Shown: one piece after another, positions 1 through 8,594 of the stretch
Layout of the letters: every line of letters starts with the position of its first letter
Numbering within the stretch: position 1 is the first letter of the stretch
Source: Gammaproteobacteria bacterium
Lineage (GTDB): Bacteria; Pseudomonadota; Gammaproteobacteria; Pseudomonadales; Pseudohongiellaceae
Assembly: GCA_026710425.1 (NCBI GenBank)
Contig: JAPORB010000144.1
Span: 1-35,867 of the forward strand
Length of the DNA: 35,867 nucleotides
Reading direction: 5' to 3'
Position numbers and translations under genes: made by a program
Notes under the pieces: generated by a model
Told to the model about the DNA's origin: nothing
Databases searched by the model: none
What the model saw: the letters and a program-made list of their open reading frames with translations, nothing else

Positions 1-76
1 TCAGAATCATGTCAGTCACCGCCTTCTGGACAATCTTGTCTTCCAGTGCCGCGATCATCACCATACTGGTTTTGCC
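1..76 (-). pseudogene. Group II intron reverse transcriptase fragment, runs off the left edge
   Basis: Read on the minus strand from about 76 down to 1, one frame gives GKTSMVMIAALEDKIVQKAV followed by TDMIL. The core IAALEDKIVQKAV is the signature of the early reverse-transcriptase domain of group II intron-encoded proteins, where it normally follows a G-K-x-R-P-L-G-like motif. Here the R-P-L-G part is degraded to SMVM. An in-frame TAG lies at 79-77, and none of the roughly 80 preceding residues of the domain can be read upstream in any frame. It is therefore a 5'-truncated remnant, although the rest of the protein may lie outside the window. An ATG at 64-62 exists but has no good ribosome binding site. 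The assignment rests on about 20 residues; the family is fairly clear, the state of the gene outside the window is unknown. Confidence 0.6.
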
Positions 77-292
77 CTACATTCATTGCAAACTTTTTAA
101 AGTTTCTCTCTCGTGCCTGCCTTGCGATTGATGTGCTCAAAATCCAAGTAGGCATTGATGCCAATCAAAACTACCTATAGCCAAATGGACAAATGAACAC
201 AACTTGGTGGAAATTGGCCCTACTATAGCCACAGTGTAAATCCAAGCAACACAAGAAGGGTTAACTAGCCGATCGCTGATAGCATCTTATTG

Positions 293-943
293 CTAGCTTG
301 TTTCAACTGTGCCTGGTGACGAAGCGACTGATTGCTCGACAATGCAGGCAGCCACAGGTCCAAAAGACCTGCGATGCACAGGTGACGGACCTAGATACCG
401 TAGTACCTTCAGATGATGTTCAGTCGGGTAGCCCTTGTGTCTGGCAAAACCATACCCCGGATACTGTTGATCCAACGCGATCATCTCCCGATCGCGGGTC
501 ACCTTGGCCAATACCGATGCAGCAGCAATAGCTGCAACTCTGGAATCCCCTTTAATCACTGCCTGGGAGAGATAGGACCACTTGGGACAATGATTGCCAT
601 CCACGTAGACAAACTGTGGCTGCGGAGTCAATGCCTCCACAGCACGCTGCATGGCCAACAGGCTGGCCTGAAGTATATTGAGACGGTCTATCTCTTCCAC
701 AGTGGCTCGCTCAATGGCAAAAGCTTGAGCCTTGTGCCGGATCTCTCGAAAACAGTTTTCCCTCTGCAGTGCAGTCAGCTTTTTTGAATCATTCAGCCCG
801 GCAATGCTAATACCGGAATCCAGAATCACAGCGGCAGCAATGACATCACCAGCCAGTGGTCCCCTCCCAGCCTCATCGGTACCAGCAACAAGTCCATACC
901 GTGCACTAACCTGAAACTCACTGAACAGCGGAGGCATTTGCAT
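293..943 (-). CDS. rnhB: Ribonuclease HII
   Basis: Endonuclease that cuts the RNA strand of RNA-DNA hybrids and starts removal of single ribonucleotides misincorporated in DNA. The 216-residue product has the complete type 2 RNase H core: [12 protein letters not shown] with D23 and E24, then D115 in YVDGN and D133 in KGDS. These four carboxylates have the same spacing as D16, E17, D108 and D126 of E. coli RnhB. The [13 protein letters not shown] helix is also intact, and the length is normal. It follows lpxB after 66 nt on the same strand, the usual lpxB-rnhB order. The usual next gene, dnaE, is missing downstream. Confidence 0.97.
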   Translation of the reverse strand: MQMPPLFSEFQVSARYGLVAGTDEAGRGPLAGDVIAAAVILDSGISIAGLNDSKKLTALQRENCFREIRHKAQAFAIERATVEEIDRLNILQASLLAMQRAVEALTPQPQFVYVDGNHCPKWSYLSQAVIKGDSRVAAIAAASVLAKVTRDREMIALDQQYPGYGFARHKGYPTEHHLKVLRYLGPSPVHRRSFGPVAACIVEQSVASSPGTVETS

Positions 944-1009
944 TAGACTGATTTCATTCTTATGGTAGCTTCAAGACAGAGACTTCGAACCGCCTCATCC
1001 GATTGAATT

Positions 1010-2164
1010 TCATGGCGATTGCGCCAGCAACCCTTCAATGGCCCTGGCCGCCGTCATGGAGGCATCCTTACGCAATGAGAGATGTAGCAACTCAAATCTC
1101 GCCATCAGTTCAGTATTCACCCCAGATCCCTCAAAAAAACTGATGATTTCACGACATAGGTTCTCGCATGTGACATCGCTCTGAATATATTCGGGCACCA
1201 ACCGCTGACCAGACAACAAATTCGGCAAAGCAATGTGGGGCACCTTCACCATCCTTGAGGCCAACGCATAGGTCAGCCTGGCCAGCCGATAGCACACCAC
1301 CATGGGCCGTCGCAGCAACATGGCTTCCAAGGTGGCAGTACCACTGGCCAGCAATACCAAATCCGCCGCAGACATTGCAGCTCGAGAATCCTCAACCAAG
1401 GTGAATCTTTCCTGCCCACTCACACCCGCTGCCAGTAGCTGGTTTTCAATACAATCCCTTGCCTCTACGCCACTTGAAGGGATTAAAAATCTTAGCCGGG
1501 GTAATTTGTCAATGACCTCCATCGCCGCCGAAAAAAAGATTGGTGCCAACCGAACAATCTCGCTGGTCCGGCTGCCCGGCAGCAAAGCCACTACCGGCTC
1601 ATCTATCGCCAGCCCATACTGCTTGCGGTGCTCGTTTCTGCGGTCTTCAAGGCCAATCTGATCAGCTAGCGGATGACCAACACATCTTACCTGCACCCCA
1701 TGTTCCTCGTAAATCGCTGTCTCGAAAGGAAACAAAGTCAGCATCAGATCTACAGCAGTACGAATTCTCAGAATTCGCCTATGCCGATAAGCCCAAACAC
1801 TGGGGCTAACATAATGGACAGTTGGAATACCCAGCCTTTTAAGTGCAGCCTCAAGTCGAAGATTAAATTCAGGGGAGTCAATGCCAATGAAACAAACAGG
1901 CGGGTTATTGGCAAACAAGGACAACAGCTGTCGCTTTATGGCAAACAGTTCCGGAAGGCGGCCAATAGGTTCCACAAAACCCATCACCGACAATCGCTCC
2001 ATGGGTGCCACGGATTCGCAACCGACAGCCACCATGTCCTTACCGCCGATGCCTATGAACCCGACATCAGGGCGTAGTTCGCGCAGTGCCTTGATTAGGC
2101 CTGCTCCCAGAATGTCACCTGACTTTTCGCCGGCAACAATACCTATTCGAAGCTGGTCAGGCAT
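1010..2164 (-). CDS. lpxB: Lipid-A-disaccharide synthase
   Basis: Glycosyltransferase of family GT19 that joins UDP-2,3-diacylglucosamine to lipid X (2,3-diacylglucosamine 1-phosphate), giving the tetra-acylated disaccharide of lipid A at the inner face of the cytoplasmic membrane. The 384-residue length matches the E. coli enzyme (382). The N-terminus carries the family signature IGIVAGEKSGDILGAGLIKA, and FIGIDSPEFN, HYVSPSVWAYR and LLPGSRTSEI follow in the expected order. The C-terminal nucleotide-binding part contains LLASGTATLEAMLLRRPMVV. It starts 31 nt after the lpxA stop and belongs to the lpxD-fabZ-lpxA-lpxB run, which supplies successive steps of one pathway. Confidence 0.98.
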   Translation of the reverse strand: MPDQLRIGIVAGEKSGDILGAGLIKALRELRPDVGFIGIGGKDMVAVGCESVAPMERLSVMGFVEPIGRLPELFAIKRQLLSLFANNPPVCFIGIDSPEFNLRLEAALKRLGIPTVHYVSPSVWAYRHRRILRIRTAVDLMLTLFPFETAIYEEHGVQVRCVGHPLADQIGLEDRRNEHRKQYGLAIDEPVVALLPGSRTSEIVRLAPIFFSAAMEVIDKLPRLRFLIPSSGVEARDCIENQLLAAGVSGQERFTLVEDSRAAMSAADLVLLASGTATLEAMLLRRPMVVCYRLARLTYALASRMVKVPHIALPNLLSGQRLVPEYIQSDVTCENLCREIISFFEGSGVNTELMARFELLHLSLRKDASMTAARAIEGLLAQSP

Positions 2165-2195
2165 GCCATGGGTTGCACCCGCCAGCTCACAGGGG

Positions 2196-3050
2196 CTAAC
2201 GAGTTATGCCTTTTTTCGACAATTCCAGCGAGTTGACCAACACCTGAAGTGCCTCACGCTTTTCTGCCATGACTTTCAGCTGATCAATAGCTTCCTGCAG
2301 GCTATAGTTGCGCCGGTATAGGATTTTAAAGGCTTCTCGCAACTGCCCAATGACTTCATTATCAAAACCGCGCCGCTCCAAGCCTATGGTATTGATACTG
2401 CGCACCGTGGCCGGTCGGCCACTCACCAGCATGAAGGCCGGCACGTTGCTGATGATGTGAGTCATGCCACCAATATAGGCATGGGCACCTATGGACAGAA
2501 ACTGATTTACGCCAGCATACCCTCCAAGAAAAACCCAGTCGTCGACCTCCACATGACCGCACAATCCCACATTATTGGCAAAAATTACATTACTGCCAAT
2601 GATGCAATCATGGGCGACATGGGTATAAGCCATCATCAGATTATTCGAACCGACCCGGGTGATTCCTCCACCTGCACCAGTGCCGCGATGCAGAGTAACG
2701 CCCTCTCGAAATACATTGTTGTCACCAATTTCCAACCAAGTTTCCTCGCCCGCATACTTCTTGTCGGCAGGTTCTTCACCAATCGAAGAAAATTGGAAAA
2801 TATGATTGTTTTTGCCAATATGGGTATTGCTGCGAATCACCACATGAGATTCAAGCAAACTGCCTGCACCAATTTCCACATTGGGACCGATAATGCACCA
2901 CGGTCCAATAGAGGCATTAGGGTGAACATTGGCACTGGGATGAATACGGGAGGTGGAATCCGGTGAATTCCCTGACACATCCTGCGACAGAGTATCTTTA
3001 AGGTGACTTGCCCTAATATCCATTACCCTGCCCTTCGCATCAATCGACAT
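2196..3050 (-). CDS. lpxA: UDP-N-acetylglucosamine acyltransferase (divergent LpxA)
   Basis: Transfers a 3-hydroxyacyl chain from acyl carrier protein to UDP-GlcNAc, the first committed step of lipid A synthesis. The protein is a left-handed beta-helix of hexapeptide repeats followed by an alpha-helical C-terminus. I chose the ATG at 3050 because AGGAAGGG precedes it and it overlaps fabZ by 11 nt; a GTG at 3068 and an ATG at 3023 are alternatives. H144 and H147 in THVAHDC correspond to E. coli H122 and the catalytic H125, and H166 to H144. The HQF motif histidine (E. coli H160) is Asn182 here. Gly195 sits at the acyl-chain ruler position (E. coli G173, Met in Pseudomonas), which suggests a long hydroxyacyl donor. 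The protein is about 20 residues longer than usual (284), mostly as an N-terminal extension before IHPSANVHP. Confidence 0.95.
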   Translation of the reverse strand: MSIDAKGRVMDIRASHLKDTLSQDVSGNSPDSTSRIHPSANVHPNASIGPWCIIGPNVEIGAGSLLESHVVIRSNTHIGKNNHIFQFSSIGEEPADKKYAGEETWLEIGDNNVFREGVTLHRGTGAGGGITRVGSNNLMMAYTHVAHDCIIGSNVIFANNVGLCGHVEVDDWVFLGGYAGVNQFLSIGAHAYIGGMTHIISNVPAFMLVSGRPATVRSINTIGLERRGFDNEVIGQLREAFKILYRRNYSLQEAIDQLKVMAEKREALQVLVNSLELSKKGITR

Positions 3051-3489
3051 CACCCTTCCTTTCTGCACAAAGAATATTCATGGTGCCAACCGTCTCGCCA
3101 TCCACCGAGGCCTTAGCCGAAAACCGATAGATCCCGCGACGATTAGTGATTACATTGGCTTCGAGCCGTAATTGATCTCCGGGCACTACCGGGCGTCGGA
3201 GACGGACTTCGTCGGCACCCACAAAATAGTAAATAAAACCATCCTTGGGTTTCTTTTCCTGACTCTTGAATCCTAGTACACCTGCTGCCTGGGCCAGTGC
3301 CTCAATGATCAGCACACCCGGCATAATAGGCTTGCCAGGAAAATGGCCCTGAAAGAAAGGCTCATTATTGGTGACGTTCTTGTAAGCAACGATGGATTTA
3401 CCAAGTTCTATTTCAACCACCCGGTCCACAAGCAAAAACGGATAACGCTGAGGCAGATATTCCTTGATTTGTTCGATGTCCAGAAGCAT
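3040..3489 (-). CDS. fabZ: 3-hydroxyacyl-[ACP] dehydratase FabZ
   Basis: Dehydrates 3-hydroxyacyl-ACP to trans-2-enoyl-ACP in fatty acid elongation and competes with LpxA for the same hydroxyacyl-ACP pool. That competition explains its place between lpxD and lpxA. The hot-dog fold signature is intact: [10 protein letters not shown] near the N-terminus, then the catalytic His49 in [12 protein letters not shown] and Glu63 in IIEALAQ. I use the ATG at 3489, which gives 149 residues and an N-terminus typical of the family. The frame stays open upstream to a TTG at 3534, but that extension looks unlike FabZ. The ribosome binding site is weak (AAGG about 6 nt upstream). The stop overlaps the start of lpxA. 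Confidence 0.97.
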   Translation of the reverse strand: MLLDIEQIKEYLPQRYPFLLVDRVVEIELGKSIVAYKNVTNNEPFFQGHFPGKPIMPGVLIIEALAQAAGVLGFKSQEKKPKDGFIYYFVGADEVRLRRPVVPGDQLRLEANVITNRRGIYRFSAKASVDGETVGTMNILCAERKGDVD

Positions 3490-3705
3490 GTATTTTGCCT
3501 TATTTTCAGGGGCTAGAGTGAGCCACTGTACCAAGTCATATCCAGTGGAACATCGTACGTGTCGAAGCTTCGATCTTTAATCTTCTGCATTGCACTTTTC
3601 AGTGCATGCTGAGTTGTGCCTACCGCTATTTTTCCCAGCTTTAATCTCTTAAACACCAGTGAAATTGTCGGTACTCTGACAATGGTCTGTTGCCACAATG
3701 CTACC

Positions 3706-4731
3706 TCAGTTGTCTTCGAGTGATTTTTCAATTTTTCTGAGTCGGTGCGCCATGCTATCCAGTTGCTGGAACCTGACCACTGCCCGTTTCCAGTCCGATG
3801 TCTTCATCTGCCCTGTACCTGAAGAATAAAGTCCTGCCTCGGTAATGGACTGACTGACCAAAGACATGGCAGTCACTTCAACACCATCGGCAATATGTAG
3901 ATGACCGACCATGCCACTGGCTCCGCCGAGAACGCAATGTTTTCCAATCATGGCACTACCTGCAATCGCCGTGCACCCACAGATCACTGTATGTTCACCT
4001 ACCCGTGAATTATGTCCGATCTGTACCTGGTTATCTATTTTAACCCCATGTTCTATAACTGTGTCATCAATAGTACCCCGGTCAATGGTGGTGCCCGCAC
4101 CTATTTCCACTTCATTGCCAATGTCTACACTGCCCAATTGATGGATTTTCACCAGACGTTCGCCATCAAAAGCAAATCCGAAGCCGTCGGCACCAATTAC
4201 CGCCCCACTGTGAATGATAACATGATCACCAAGTTTTACATCGTGGTAAAGGGTGACGCGACTGTGTAACCGACAATTACTGCCAAGGCGGCTCCCCCTA
4301 CCAACAATGCAACCAGCCTCAATAATCGATCCCTCACCGACTAACACCCCTGACTCAATGACCACTTGGGGACCTATGCTGGCCGATTCCGATACGCTTG
4401 CACCACTATCGACCACTGCACTGGGGTGAATGCCTGGAGCAAGTGCGGGGGCGACCGCAAACAGAGAACTGGCTCTCGCAAAACACACATAAGGTTGGTC
4501 TGACACCAGGAGATTGGCTGTACTGCGGTCAGCAAATTGTTCTTCGAGGATAATGGCCGAAGCTTGCGAGGTAGCCAGCTGGTCAAGATATACTTTGTTG
4601 CTGAGAAAACTCAGTTGACCTGGGCTAGCTCCACCCAGGGTACCAAGGCCGCTGATTTCACAACGACCGTCACCGACCAATCTGGTACCCAGGAAGGAGG
4701 CTATCTCACCGAGTGTGTAAGGCTTTATCAT
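3706..4731 (-). CDS. lpxD: UDP-3-O-(3-hydroxyacyl)glucosamine N-acyltransferase
   Basis: Adds the N-linked 3-hydroxyacyl chain in the third step of lipid A synthesis, using hydroxyacyl-ACP. At 341 residues it has the same length as E. coli LpxD. The N-terminal uridine-binding domain (about residues 1-100) starts MIKPYTLGEIASFLG. The hexapeptide-repeat beta-helix occupies about residues 100-290, with the catalytic His240 in QIGHNSRVGEH (E. coli H239). A C-terminal helix, WKRAVVRFQQLDSMAHRLRK, follows. It lies 64 nt after skp. The 217 nt between its stop and the fabZ ATG are unusually long for this operon and contain only a doubtful 72-codon frame. Confidence 0.98.
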   Translation of the reverse strand: MIKPYTLGEIASFLGTRLVGDGRCEISGLGTLGGASPGQLSFLSNKVYLDQLATSQASAIILEEQFADRSTANLLVSDQPYVCFARASSLFAVAPALAPGIHPSAVVDSGASVSESASIGPQVVIESGVLVGEGSIIEAGCIVGRGSRLGSNCRLHSRVTLYHDVKLGDHVIIHSGAVIGADGFGFAFDGERLVKIHQLGSVDIGNEVEIGAGTTIDRGTIDDTVIEHGVKIDNQVQIGHNSRVGEHTVICGCTAIAGSAMIGKHCVLGGASGMVGHLHIADGVEVTAMSLVSQSITEAGLYSSGTGQMKTSDWKRAVVRFQQLDSMAHRLRKIEKSLEDN

Positions 4732-4795
4732 GGTCAGCTGTCACGTCCCTCAACTGTGTCACCTGACACATTGATGGTAGACAGTATGACAACTG

Positions 4796-5353
4796 CTACT
4801 GCTCAGCGGGCTGCGATCTTTCATTCAGCTTGGCGGTCACCCGAGCAGTAATATTTAGTACTGGCGCAAAATACGGCGCACTCTCCGCATTCAGGATTAA
4901 ATCATAGCCTCCCTCGGCCACCACATCGGTTACCGCCTCAGCCAACTCGTCCTGCATAGAGGCAAGAAACTCCTGGTTTTTCTCCTGCAAGGCTTGCTGT
5001 ACCCTTTCCTGGATGAGTTGTAATTGTACCTGCAGATCTTGGGCATCGGCATTCATGCGACGAATCTCGTCCTCATCCATGACCGCTTCATCTCGCTGAA
5101 ACTGCTCCTGCAGTGCCTGCAACTGTGCGGTAAGCTCGGAGGCTCTGGCCTCGTCGATACTGAACTCTTGCTCCAGTTCTTCCTGTACGACGCGGGCAGC
5201 ATCAGAATTAAACAGTGCCTGCAAAGGATTAATTATACCGATCTTGGTGTCTTGACCAAATGCCGCAGGACTCAGCATGAGCAATCCCAGCAACGTGCCG
5301 GTCGCAAATAACCTGCCTGACAAGCAGGTAACCATGACTCTTAATCTATTCAC
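4796..5353 (-). CDS. skp: Periplasmic chaperone Skp/OmpH
   Basis: Periplasmic holdase that binds unfolded outer-membrane proteins and hands them to the BAM complex. The start is GTG at 5353, fixed by a GGAGG at 5364-5360 six bases upstream. The first 34 residues form a signal peptide ending at AAFGQ. The mature part opens with the family's KIGIINPLQALFNSD strand and continues as a long helical, Glu/Gln-rich region (about residues 55-140) that would form the tentacle arms. It ends with the YDLILNAESAPYFAP strand seen in OmpH proteins. The length, 185 residues, is somewhat above E. coli Skp (161). It sits between bamA and lpxD as in most gammaproteobacteria. Confidence 0.93.
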   Translation of the reverse strand: MNRLRVMVTCLSGRLFATGTLLGLLMLSPAAFGQDTKIGIINPLQALFNSDAARVVQEELEQEFSIDEARASELTAQLQALQEQFQRDEAVMDEDEIRRMNADAQDLQVQLQLIQERVQQALQEKNQEFLASMQDELAEAVTDVVAEGGYDLILNAESAPYFAPVLNITARVTAKLNERSQPAEQ

Positions 5354-5780
5354 ACATAACCTCCATCTGATTCAACACTATTCTTCTCTTCTTGCATCTT
5401 TTTGAGCTTGTCGCTTTCGAGAGACAGCTTGACACACCTTATTGGACAGTACTTCTCCACCTGTAGTTTAACACCATGAAGTTTTTGAATCCTGATATAA
5501 ACTTTCAGGGAAGCGATCCAAGCACTCCTGTAATAGAGTATTCCCTAGTTAAAATACCCAGACTGATTCTTATTTGTCCGAAATTAGCAGAATAGGATTT
5601 ACCAGTTTCTGTAGCTAATCTCCACTATGCATTGCTGGTCCACCAGTTTAACTGTAATCAGTCAGCAGTTATCCCGATCCATCTCTAGTATGATCCTTGG
5701 CTCGGGTCTGCAACCTGCTGGCTCTTTTCGCTATAGTCATCACACTGGCAACCCAACTGGAACCAATCCTGCGCCGGGGA
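5354..5780. other. 427-nt spacer between bamA and skp, no gene seen
   Basis: The spacer separates two genes that usually lie within about 100 nt of each other. I see no recognisable protein, RNA or rho-independent terminator after bamA. A 64-codon open frame on the minus strand ends over the skp start codon, but it has no start codon with a ribosome binding site and resembles nothing I know. The Skp Shine-Dalgarno is at 5360-5364. The length would leave room for a separate skp-lpx promoter, but I could not pick one convincingly. Confidence 0.6.
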
Positions 5781-8477
5781 TTAAAAACCCTGTCCTACTG
5801 TAAAATCAAAACTCTTGGTGTCGTCCCCCTCTTTTCCGAATGGCGCAGCAAGGTAAAAGCTTAACGGTCCAAAGGGCGACAGGTAGGTTACCGATAGCCC
5901 CGCTGAGTAGCGTATCTGTCCTAGATCAAAATCCGAGCAGTTCTTGAACAGGCGTCGCCTCTCAGAACAGTTTGAAGAGAACACATTCCCGGCATCGACA
6001 AAAAACGAAGCCCTGACTTGATTCTGATTGGGCACAAATGGCACCGGAAAGATAAGCTCCAGAGTCGCCGTAGTCAGTATGTTACCACCGAAACTGTCAA
6101 AATCCTCATCCAAAAAGAAATTTTGTACCGACAATGCCACCTCCGGATTGCCTTCCGCATCCAGCACCACATTGCCATTGTCATCAGTCAGCTGCATGGT
6201 CTGGTAACCAAACTCATTGCCGAAGCGTGCATTGCCGTTTTCATCCAGCAAAATTTCCCCGTTTTCGTCCCGCATCAGGGAAATCGGCCCTTCGGTCAGA
6301 TAGCGGGCTCCGGCGGTGCTCTCCGGGCCAAGACTATTCTCCTCAAAACCGCGGACCCGACCACCGCGAAGAATCAGGCCGCCGGCAAAGAAATTGTTGA
6401 AAAACGGAAATTCCCCAGTACTGTCGCCATAACCAAAGCCATACCCGAGGTTGGTGGTCAAGCCCAGGGCCCAGCGACGGTCTGCGCTCAGTGGCCAGTA
6501 CATCTGGTTGTTATAAGTCAGCCTTACATATTCCAGATCACTACCCGGCAAGGTAACCTCAAGACCTATGCGGTGCAGGGCTCCATCATTCGCCAGCTGA
6601 CCACGATTCAAGGTATTCCTGAACCAGTTGCCAGTAATGGTGAAGTTGTCAAATGTATCACCGAACTTGTCCACAAAGCCTGGCTCAGGAGGAGCCTGCA
6701 ACTGATCCGATCGCAGGTCAGCCACGTTCCCGAGCAGTGCATCCTGAATCGGCCCCAGACTGGAATCAGGGTTGGCGGGCCGTATCACATAACGGTCTAT
6801 GCCATCGATCAGTGTCGGACTGGCAATGATTTCTTGGACCGAGCCAACCCCGGTCCCGAGTTCTGTGTGCGTATAACCCAGATCAAAGCCCAGTATCTGT
6901 ACCTCACTGAGCGGATAGCTGAAACTGACACTGCCGCCAAATGAGGTGGTATTGAAATTGGACACATTGAACGGGGAATCAATTTCCCGGGCAAAGATAT
7001 TGAAGCCACGGCTGACCCCATCGGGGGTATAGTAAGGGTCCACATACTGCAGGTTTAACCCGCTTTGAAACCGGCTCCGGTTTACTCCGATCCCCACTGT
7101 ACGTCCGGTACCCAGAAAGTTTTGTGCTTGCAGGGAAGAACTGAGAAAAAAGTTTCCGCCACCTCCGGTACCCACTTGAAAACTCACGGCACCGAAATTT
7201 TGCTCATTGACCTCGTAATTCACATCAATCTGGTCTTCCGTGCCGGGAACCTCCTCAGTCTCCACTTCTACCGTTTCAAAATATCCGAGTCTTTCCAACC
7301 GCACTTTCGATTGCTCAATCTGCAAGCTGGAAGCCGGGGCACTCTCCAACTGCCGCATCTCGCGGCGCAGCACCTCATCAGCTGTTGACAGGTTGCCGGT
7401 GAAATTGATGCGATTTACATAGGTGCGATTGCCTGGTTCTATGAAGAAAGTGATATCCACTGTCTCATCTTCTTCATTAACTTCCGGAATCCCGGTGGCC
7501 TCGGCAAAGGCATAGCCAAGATTGCCCAGGAACTGCACCATAATCTCCTCGGTACCGGTCACCAGGCTTTGGGAATAGATCTGACCTGGTCGAACAAAAA
7601 TAGCCGCCCTGAGCAGGGCCTCCGCATCCACCAAATCTCCCGCCAGATCTATGTTGTCCACCGTGTAGCGCGTACCTTCGGTGATATTGATAGTGATATA
7701 GACTTCCTTGCGGTCAGGCGTAATGGAGATCGGGGTGGAGTCCACAGTGAATCCCACATAGCCATTGTCCAGATAGAAAGATTCCAGCCTTTCGAGGTCG
7801 CCAGAGAATTGCTCTCGGGAGTAACGATCCCTGCGACTAAGGAACAAATACCAAGGCTTGGTACCCAACTCCAGCAAGTCCAATAGTTGCTCCTCTTCAA
7901 AATTTTCGTTGCCTATGATATTGATATGGCGGATACGCGATTCTTCCCCTTCATTGATATCAAGGCTTATCGATACCCGGTTTCTCGGCAGTTCCTCTAC
8001 CTCGACTTCAACCGCCGCACCATAACGACCTCTTGAGGAATACACATCCTGAATGCCCTGTTGAATAGCCTCTAGGGCAGCCCGGGTAAATATCTGGCCC
8101 TCAGCAATATCAGCATTAGCCATATTGTCCAGAATATCTTCGGTCTCCAGAACACTGTTGCCCTCAATACTGATTTCAGCTACAGAAGGCCTTTCCAGTA
8201 CGCTGATGATTAGCACATTGCCCTCGCGGGACACCTCAATCTCGTCAAAATACTCCGAGGCCACCATTTCACGAATGATTTCTGCCGCTGTCCCCTCGGT
8301 CATCTCATCGCCGATTCCCACTGGTAACAGACTGTAAATGATGCCCGGAGAGATGCGTTGGTAGCCGTCTACAATGATGTCGGCGATCTCGAAACTTTGG
8401 GCGAATGCGGAATTGTGCAGTCCTGGACTTGATAACAGCAACAGCGGCATCAGGTGAAAAAAAAGCAGTTTCTTCAT
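5781..8477 (-). CDS. bamA: Outer membrane protein assembly factor BamA
   Basis: Central Omp85 subunit of the BAM complex, which inserts beta-barrel proteins in the outer membrane. A signal peptide (residues 1-26, ending NSAFAQ) is followed by five POTRA domains (about 27-425), each ending in an [I/V]xGN or similar motif such as IEGNSVL, IIGNENF and FTGNLST, and then the 16-strand barrel. The conserved loop-6 motif VRGF is at 708-711 and the C-terminus is FTVGQGF with the expected final Phe. At 898 residues it is about 90 longer than E. coli BamA. Much of the extra length is an insertion after VRGF (about 715-790) with two similar 16-residue D-x-N-G-rich repeats (737-752 and 765-780). rseP lies just upstream and skp downstream, as usual. 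Confidence 0.98.
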   Translation of the reverse strand: MKKLLFFHLMPLLLLSSPGLHNSAFAQSFEIADIIVDGYQRISPGIIYSLLPVGIGDEMTEGTAAEIIREMVASEYFDEIEVSREGNVLIISVLERPSVAEISIEGNSVLETEDILDNMANADIAEGQIFTRAALEAIQQGIQDVYSSRGRYGAAVEVEVEELPRNRVSISLDINEGEESRIRHINIIGNENFEEEQLLDLLELGTKPWYLFLSRRDRYSREQFSGDLERLESFYLDNGYVGFTVDSTPISITPDRKEVYITINITEGTRYTVDNIDLAGDLVDAEALLRAAIFVRPGQIYSQSLVTGTEEIMVQFLGNLGYAFAEATGIPEVNEEDETVDITFFIEPGNRTYVNRINFTGNLSTADEVLRREMRQLESAPASSLQIEQSKVRLERLGYFETVEVETEEVPGTEDQIDVNYEVNEQNFGAVSFQVGTGGGGNFFLSSSLQAQNFLGTGRTVGIGVNRSRFQSGLNLQYVDPYYTPDGVSRGFNIFAREIDSPFNVSNFNTTSFGGSVSFSYPLSEVQILGFDLGYTHTELGTGVGSVQEIIASPTLIDGIDRYVIRPANPDSSLGPIQDALLGNVADLRSDQLQAPPEPGFVDKFGDTFDNFTITGNWFRNTLNRGQLANDGALHRIGLEVTLPGSDLEYVRLTYNNQMYWPLSADRRWALGLTTNLGYGFGYGDSTGEFPFFNNFFAGGLILRGGRVRGFEENSLGPESTAGARYLTEGPISLMRDENGEILLDENGNARFGNEFGYQTMQLTDDNGNVVLDAEGNPEVALSVQNFFLDEDFDSFGGNILTTATLELIFPVPFVPNQNQVRASFFVDAGNVFSSNCSERRRLFKNCSDFDLGQIRYSAGLSVTYLSPFGPLSFYLAAPFGKEGDDTKSFDFTVGQGF

Positions 8478-8540
8478 CAGGTAACAACTAACGGTGACTG
8501 CCTGTCAGCTCCCAGCGTGGGTATTGCAGCAAGACCAGGT

Positions 8541-8555
8541 TGGCACTACGTGCCA
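8541..8555. other. Short stem-loop in the rseP-bamA spacer
   Basis: TGGCAC, three bases, then GTGCCA form a perfect 6-bp hairpin in the 117-nt spacer upstream of bamA. No T-run follows on either strand, so it is not a standard terminator. It could be an element of the bamA leader or a chance match. Confidence 0.3.
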
Positions 8556-8594
8556 GGAATAGGGAAATACGGGGTAAATCACAACAGGGCAGAT

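Noticed and set aside
171-231. Near-direct repeat CTACcTATAGCCA / CTACTATAGCCA behind rnhB
   Set aside because: Two short copies with an indel and no flanking structure; no evidence for a repeat family or attachment site.
3513-3731. 72-codon minus-strand frame covering the lpxD-fabZ spacer
   Set aside because: It overlaps the end of lpxD in another frame, shows no ribosome binding site that decides a start, and resembles no family; probably chance.
6018-6944. Long plus-strand ORF (308 codons) opposite bamA
   Set aside because: It is antisense to the conserved bamA barrel, and its translation mirrors codon bias of bamA; a shadow frame.
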